From the NCBI GenBank assembly GCA_036785325.1, contig JAXIVH010000024.1, positions 6,246,264-6,310,263 on the forward strand: a stretch of DNA of 64,000 nucleotides, in the 5' to 3' direction. The notes under the pieces were generated by a model. That model searched no databases and was not told where the DNA came from. It saw only the letters and a program-made list of their open reading frames with translations. The stretch comes from Urophycis tenuis. Its lineage: Eukaryota; Chordata; Actinopteri; Gadiformes; Phycidae. Shown here piece after piece: positions 54,501 through 64,000 of the stretch. The position numbers and the translations under genes were made by a program. Each line of letters opens with the position of its first letter. Position 1 is the stretch's first letter.

Positions 54501-55647
54501 CCCATGCAAATCCCACCCCTCGCCTTTCAGCTCAGCAGCCATGTGGAGTAGTGCACCTCATCTGGTCTGGTGCTTTCTAGGAAGCAGAAGGTGTGTGTGC
54601 TTGGGGTGGGGGGAGGGGGGTGCGTTCTGGGGAAAGGTACCCTCCTCTTTATAATGACAACTCACCAATGGCTCTTCTGAAGTTCTCCATCAGAACTTCT
54701 GTTTTCTTAATCTCGGTGGAGTAGACCTCACTGCCCACCATGGGGCAGAAAGGCACTTTGTTTCCCAGCTCCTGGGCCATCGCCAAGGCCAGGGCAGTCT
54801 TAAAGACATGGAGGGCAGAGTTTAGAGACCACGTTTCCAATACCTTTCATTCTTTGAAGTCAAATAATAGCTGAACATAACTTAACCTAACATAACATAT
54901 CACGTACATATGCTATGAGTCCAACAATGATGACGGGGATCAGAGTAAGTCCACTGTACCTTTCCGGTTCCGGGCGGCCCGGCCAACAACACAGCCCTTC
55001 CTGCCATCTTCTTGGAGCGGATCAACTCAACAATGATGCCACAAGCCTCGAGGAGGAAAAGCACAGCAGATTAACAACGAATGGAACTGGATGCAGGACT
55101 TTCAAAAGGCGTGTACTTCAGAGTGACATTTTTACCATTCAAAAGAATATGTAAAAATTCTTTATTAAAACTGTATTTGGTGCGCATGTGAGAGAGAAAT
55201 TAAATAGAGTTCAAACTACTCTCCTGATATAAATGATTTATCACCAATGGTCATTACAACCGATAATGTAATATAACTATTCCCTGCATTGTACTAATAT
55301 GATTGACAAGGCCCTAGTTAGGGGGTAAAATAAGTAACCTGGAGTCTTGCAAATAATACCAAGCTTCTAATAATGTAATAATGAATCGAAGTCACACATC
55401 AGGGATAGCCCACCATCACCACTACACGTATAGGACGCTACAAACCCCAATAAGATGATCACTGGTTATCTAATGTCTGAATCATTGGTCTATGAAGAGG
55501 TCTAACCTCCCTGGCCGACTCCTGTCCCACCAGACCAGACGCGGTCTGCTTGGCGGTCCCGGCCTCGTCTAGACCCAGTCCTTTCACGTGACTGTGAGAC
55601 GCGATCCGCTGCGTCTTGGTGGTACTTTTCACCTCCTCAATCTTCAT
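51571..55647 (-). CDS. ruvbl1: RuvB-like 1 (pontin) AAA+ ATPase, 10 exons
   Basis: Exons in transcript order: 55507-55647, 54960-55046, 54666-54798, 53857-54008, 53668-53757, 52894-53043, 52643-52706, 52371-52569, 51929-52031, 51571-51822 (TGA). They join to 456 residues, exactly the human length. The protein begins MKIEEVKSTTKTQRIASHSH. Walker A is GPPGTGKT, split between exons 2 and 3. The inserted OB-fold domain II (about 125-290) includes EGEVTELTP and GRCDTFATEFDLEAEEYVPL. Walker B is LFVDEVH, sensor FASNRG, and C-terminus ELFYDAKSSAKILQDQ. Pontin forms hetero-hexamers with RUVBL2 and serves INO80, SRCAP and TIP60 remodellers, R2TP, snoRNP and PIKK assembly in the nucleus and cytosol. 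All junctions are GT-AG. Confidence 0.99.
51830..51912 (+). repeat. GC-rich 17-bp tandem repeat, ruvbl1 intron 9
   Basis: Five copies of AGAGGGGCGGGGCTATC, each with an Sp1-like GGGGCGGGG box. The array fills nearly the entire 106-bp intron. Confidence 0.9.
52186..52340 (+). repeat. ~31-bp decayed repeat, ruvbl1 intron 8
   Basis: Units share CAGGTGTAGATAATGAC with GACGTAG. About five imperfect copies. Confidence 0.8.
53172..53194 (+). repeat. Poly-G run (23 G), ruvbl1 intron 5
   Basis: A pure G23 homopolymer on the plus strand (C in the ruvbl1 transcript). Confidence 0.9.
53280..53390 (+). repeat. C-rich tandem repeat, ruvbl1 intron 5
   Basis: Repeats of CCCCCCTGGCCCCCACTGG and shortened versions. 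G-rich on the ruvbl1 transcript, so G-quadruplex formation there is plausible. Confidence 0.9.
53805..53866 (-). repeat. 28-bp duplication of the ruvbl1 exon 4 end plus its donor
   Basis: The 28-bp unit at 53833-53860 is repeated at 53805-53832 with one mismatch. Read on the minus strand, each copy holds GCAGCTGAAG|GTGAGGGTC, the exon 4 end and 5' splice site. The upstream donor (GT at 53855-53856) keeps the normal frame. Confidence 0.9.
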
Positions 55648-56369
55648 GGTGGAATCGATGGACGGGAAATTACTTTAAATACAACAATAAAGGCACAAAT
55701 AAGGCAAAGAATGGTGCCCTAGCTTTCTGCCTGTGCGATCGGCGGGGAACTCAAAACACAGAGAAGTGCGTTTCCATGTGGGTTACTATGGAAAAAGAGA
55801 GGAAGTGCCGCCTACTTGCTCTCCCTAAATCATTTATTGGACCATTCCGCGGAGAATGGCCCCTTGATTGGCTCATATTTCTGCCAGTCACTGTTTGTTT
55901 CCCGTTGTGTTTCGGTTGCTTTGTCGTAGCAGAAACAAATGAACAAATCCTCGATTCTTTCCAACCAAAGATAATCCATTACAACAACCTAAAATGCTAT
56001 AATGGACATTTATAATTCGCATCGGTGATATTACGGCTCATAGAGTCTTTTAACCGTCCTGTTTTTCCTTTCAAAATTATTTGCATGTATTAATAAAACG
56101 TTCCGCTCATGTGTGTTGCACGGCGGAATGTCCTGACACCAGGAGAGAGTGAACTGAAACTGTGTTTGTGTTTGTTCTGATCTAAACTAAGGAACGTGTT
56201 CTGTGTGCGTTAGTTTGTTCTGCTCTTACACTTACATAAGGAACATGTGGGAAAAGTATGTAATGAATGACAAGACATAACAGGTTGTTAGGAAAGTTGT
56301 TGGGAAAGACAAACGATCACGTTCAGGTCAAAGTCCTTTACTTTAGTTGAAACAATCACCGTGAACACG
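55648..56369. promoter_or_regulatory. Bidirectional promoter region of ruvbl1 and eefsec
   Basis: The two start codons are 722 bp apart on opposite strands. ATTGG (inverted CCAAT) occurs at 55836-55840 and 55867-55871, in CCAAT orientation toward ruvbl1. An ETS-like GAGGAAGTG lies at 55799. No gene and no array lie inside. RUVBL1 and EEFSEC are also adjacent in human, from general knowledge. Confidence 0.6.
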
Positions 56370-63790
<7,421 letters not shown>

Positions 63791-63799
63791 GTAGGACAC

Positions 63800-64000
63800 A
63801 ATACTGGGGACACACCTGACCTGACGTGTGGGGGACACACCTGATGTGTGAGGAACACACCTGACCTGTCATGTGGGGGACACACCTGATGTGTGAGGAA
63901 CACACCTGACCTGTCATGTGGGGGACACACCTGATGTGTGAGGAACACACCTGACCTGTCATGTGGGGGACACACCTGATGTGTGAGGAACACACCTGAC
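63800..64000 (+). repeat. ~54-bp minisatellite at the window end, eefsec intron 6
   Basis: Units of GGGGACACACCTGATGTGTG and AGGAACACACCTGACCTG. At least three copies, running past the window edge. Confidence 0.92.

Overview
This is a stretch of vertebrate nuclear DNA, almost certainly from a ray-finned (teleost) fish. All genes are split by GT-AG introns. The encoded proteins align along their length with vertebrate proteins I know. The intergenic DNA carries tRNA-derived SINEs and a fish-type L2/Rex-like LINE. The density of microsatellites and minisatellites is extreme; such abundance has been reported for cod-like fishes, but assigning this window to that group is only a guess.

Layout, left to right. 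(1) 379-21874 (+): fgd5, a Rho-family GEF with DH, PH, FYVE and PH domains; I traced 20 exons. (2) 21875-30899: a repeat-rich gap that probably holds the prkcd promoter and a non-coding first exon near 27150-27362. (3) 30900-39790 (+): prkcd (protein kinase C delta), 17 coding exons, 684 codons. (4) 39791-42218: prkcd 3' region with a large telomere-like minisatellite, then the rft1 promoter with two abutting CRE palindromes. (5) 42219-48074 (+): rft1, 10 exons, 541 codons; its intron 6 holds a dead LINE inserted in a minisatellite. (6) 48552-49102: a foldback (MITE-like) element. (7) 49685-50311 (+): mustn1, a 77-codon muscle/skeletal nuclear protein whose first coding exon is only 9 nt. (8) 51571-55647 (-): ruvbl1, 10 exons, 456 codons. 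(9) 56370 to beyond the window (+): eefsec, the selenocysteine-specific elongation factor, head-to-head with ruvbl1; six exons are visible and the C-terminal exon lies outside.

The genes do not form one pathway: they cover GTPase signalling, DAG-dependent kinase signalling, ER N-glycosylation, a muscle nuclear factor, AAA+ chromatin/snoRNP assembly and selenoprotein translation. From general knowledge, human PRKCD, RFT1 and MUSTN1 lie together on 3p21.1 and RUVBL1 and EEFSEC are neighbours on 3q21.3, so the order here looks like rearranged pieces of one ancestral vertebrate linkage group.

I found no undescribed enzyme system. The most unusual signal is in the introns. In three genes (eefsec exon 3, fgd5 exon 16, ruvbl1 exon 4) a tandem repeat begins inside the end of an exon, so each unit copies the exon's last bases together with its 5' splice site. 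This gives about 23, about 24 and 2 identical competing donors. Two acceptors (fgd5 exon 9, eefsec exon 4) sit at the end of very long (TC)n tracts, fgd5 exon 5 lies between complementary (TG)n and (AC)n tracts, and fgd5 intron 15 appears to be GC-AG. Most very long open frames in the window are artefacts of these repeats.
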